From positions 1 to 21,104 of the forward strand of contig JAKFFO010000048.1 in assembly GCA_036675035.1 (NCBI GenBank): a stretch of 21,104 nucleotides of DNA. The letters run 5' to 3'. Below, one piece after another: positions 20,882 through 21,104 of the stretch (position 1 is its first letter; every line of letters begins with the position of its first letter). The DNA comes from MESE01 sp036675035. Lineage in GTDB: Bacteria > Pseudomonadota > Gammaproteobacteria > Burkholderiales > Burkholderiaceae_D. The notes under the pieces are model-generated. The model saw only the letters and a program-made list of their open reading frames with translations. It was not told where the DNA came from and did not search any database. The position numbers and the translations under genes were made by a program.

Positions 20882-21104
20882 GGGAATGATTTTCTTGACA
20901 CATTGTATTGCCTGGCATTGCTAATATGTTGCCAAATCACCAGCCGGATTCGTCGTCGCCTTCGAGCTTAAAGGAGGCGCAGGCAAACGCCTTTTTGCAG
21001 ACCCCAAGTGGCGCTTAACTTTGTCGTGCATTTGTGGTCTCACGCTGTCACCGTGCGAGGCGTGAACTGCGCAGGGTTAGGCGCGAATTGCTCGTGCGGA
21101 CCTG
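20882..21104. other. Noncoding end of window with candidate promoters on both strands
   Basis: I see no gene here. On the minus strand a TACAAT (20907-20902) lies 30 nt before the bcp ATG. On the plus strand a perfect TTGACA (20895-20900) precedes TGC-TAATAT (-10 at 20922-20927) with an over-long 21-bp spacer. A weak hairpin AAGGAGGCG/CGCCTTTTT lies at 20971-20996. The rest continues beyond the window; I do not recognise a known RNA in it. Confidence 0.4.

Noticed and set aside
20912..20931. Sigma54-like TGGCA and TTGCC pair
   Set aside because: The distance between the two elements is 11 bp instead of the required 6.

Overview
This 21.1 kb window reads as an ordinary stretch of a betaproteobacterial chromosome. 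The order rpsF-priB-rpsR-rplI followed by dnaB, the dapA-bamC pair, a trmJ/suhB divergent pair and a PIN-PhoH protein next to a BCP-type peroxiredoxin all fit Burkholderiales. Protein sequences and moderate GC suggest Oxalobacteraceae (Herminiimonas/Janthinobacterium/Herbaspirillum-like). That placement is inference, since no rRNA gene is present. I see no insertion sequence, prophage, CRISPR array, tRNA or rRNA.

Layout: 1-2777 (+) holds the end of dapA, bamC and an MBL-fold hydrolase, closed by a bidirectional terminator at 2831-2859 shared with a convergent Ala-rich lipoprotein (-). The ribosomal oxygenase roxA (-) and slyD (+) diverge from a short region at 4596-4716. From 9034 down to 5303 (-) lies mutS, translationally coupled to an exported metallophosphatase-like protein that has lost several metal ligands. 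rhlE (-) and suhB (-) follow; suhB diverges from trmJ (+). lexA (-) faces trmJ and diverges from the rpsF operon (+) across a region with two LexA boxes and a typical sigma70 promoter. rpsF-priB-rpsR-rplI ends at a strong terminator. dnaB then has its own, apparently leaderless, promoter. A DUF47 protein and a PiT phosphate transporter (both +) converge on phoH (-). A long noncoding stretch and a bcp peroxiredoxin (-) finish the window.

Functionally the genes cover lysine biosynthesis (dapA), outer-membrane assembly (bamC), ribosome and translation factors (rpsF, rpsR, rplI, roxA, trmJ, rhlE, suhB), replication and repair (dnaB, priB, mutS, lexA), protein folding (slyD), phosphate uptake (DUF47-pit) and peroxide defence (bcp).

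I found no convincing undescribed multi-gene system. The points most worth a second look are: (1) suhB is cut by an in-frame TGA that is one base from GGA, with 17 further codons of apparent SuhB C-terminus intact beyond it; (2) the mutS-coupled degenerate metallophosphatase; (3) two genes, roxA and dnaB, with TATAAT exactly 6 nt before ATG, as in leaderless mRNAs; (4) an S6:S18-type RNA element before rpsF; (5) a hairpin at the predicted 5' end of mutS mRNA; (6) 16-bp direct repeats spaced 42 bp upstream of phoH.
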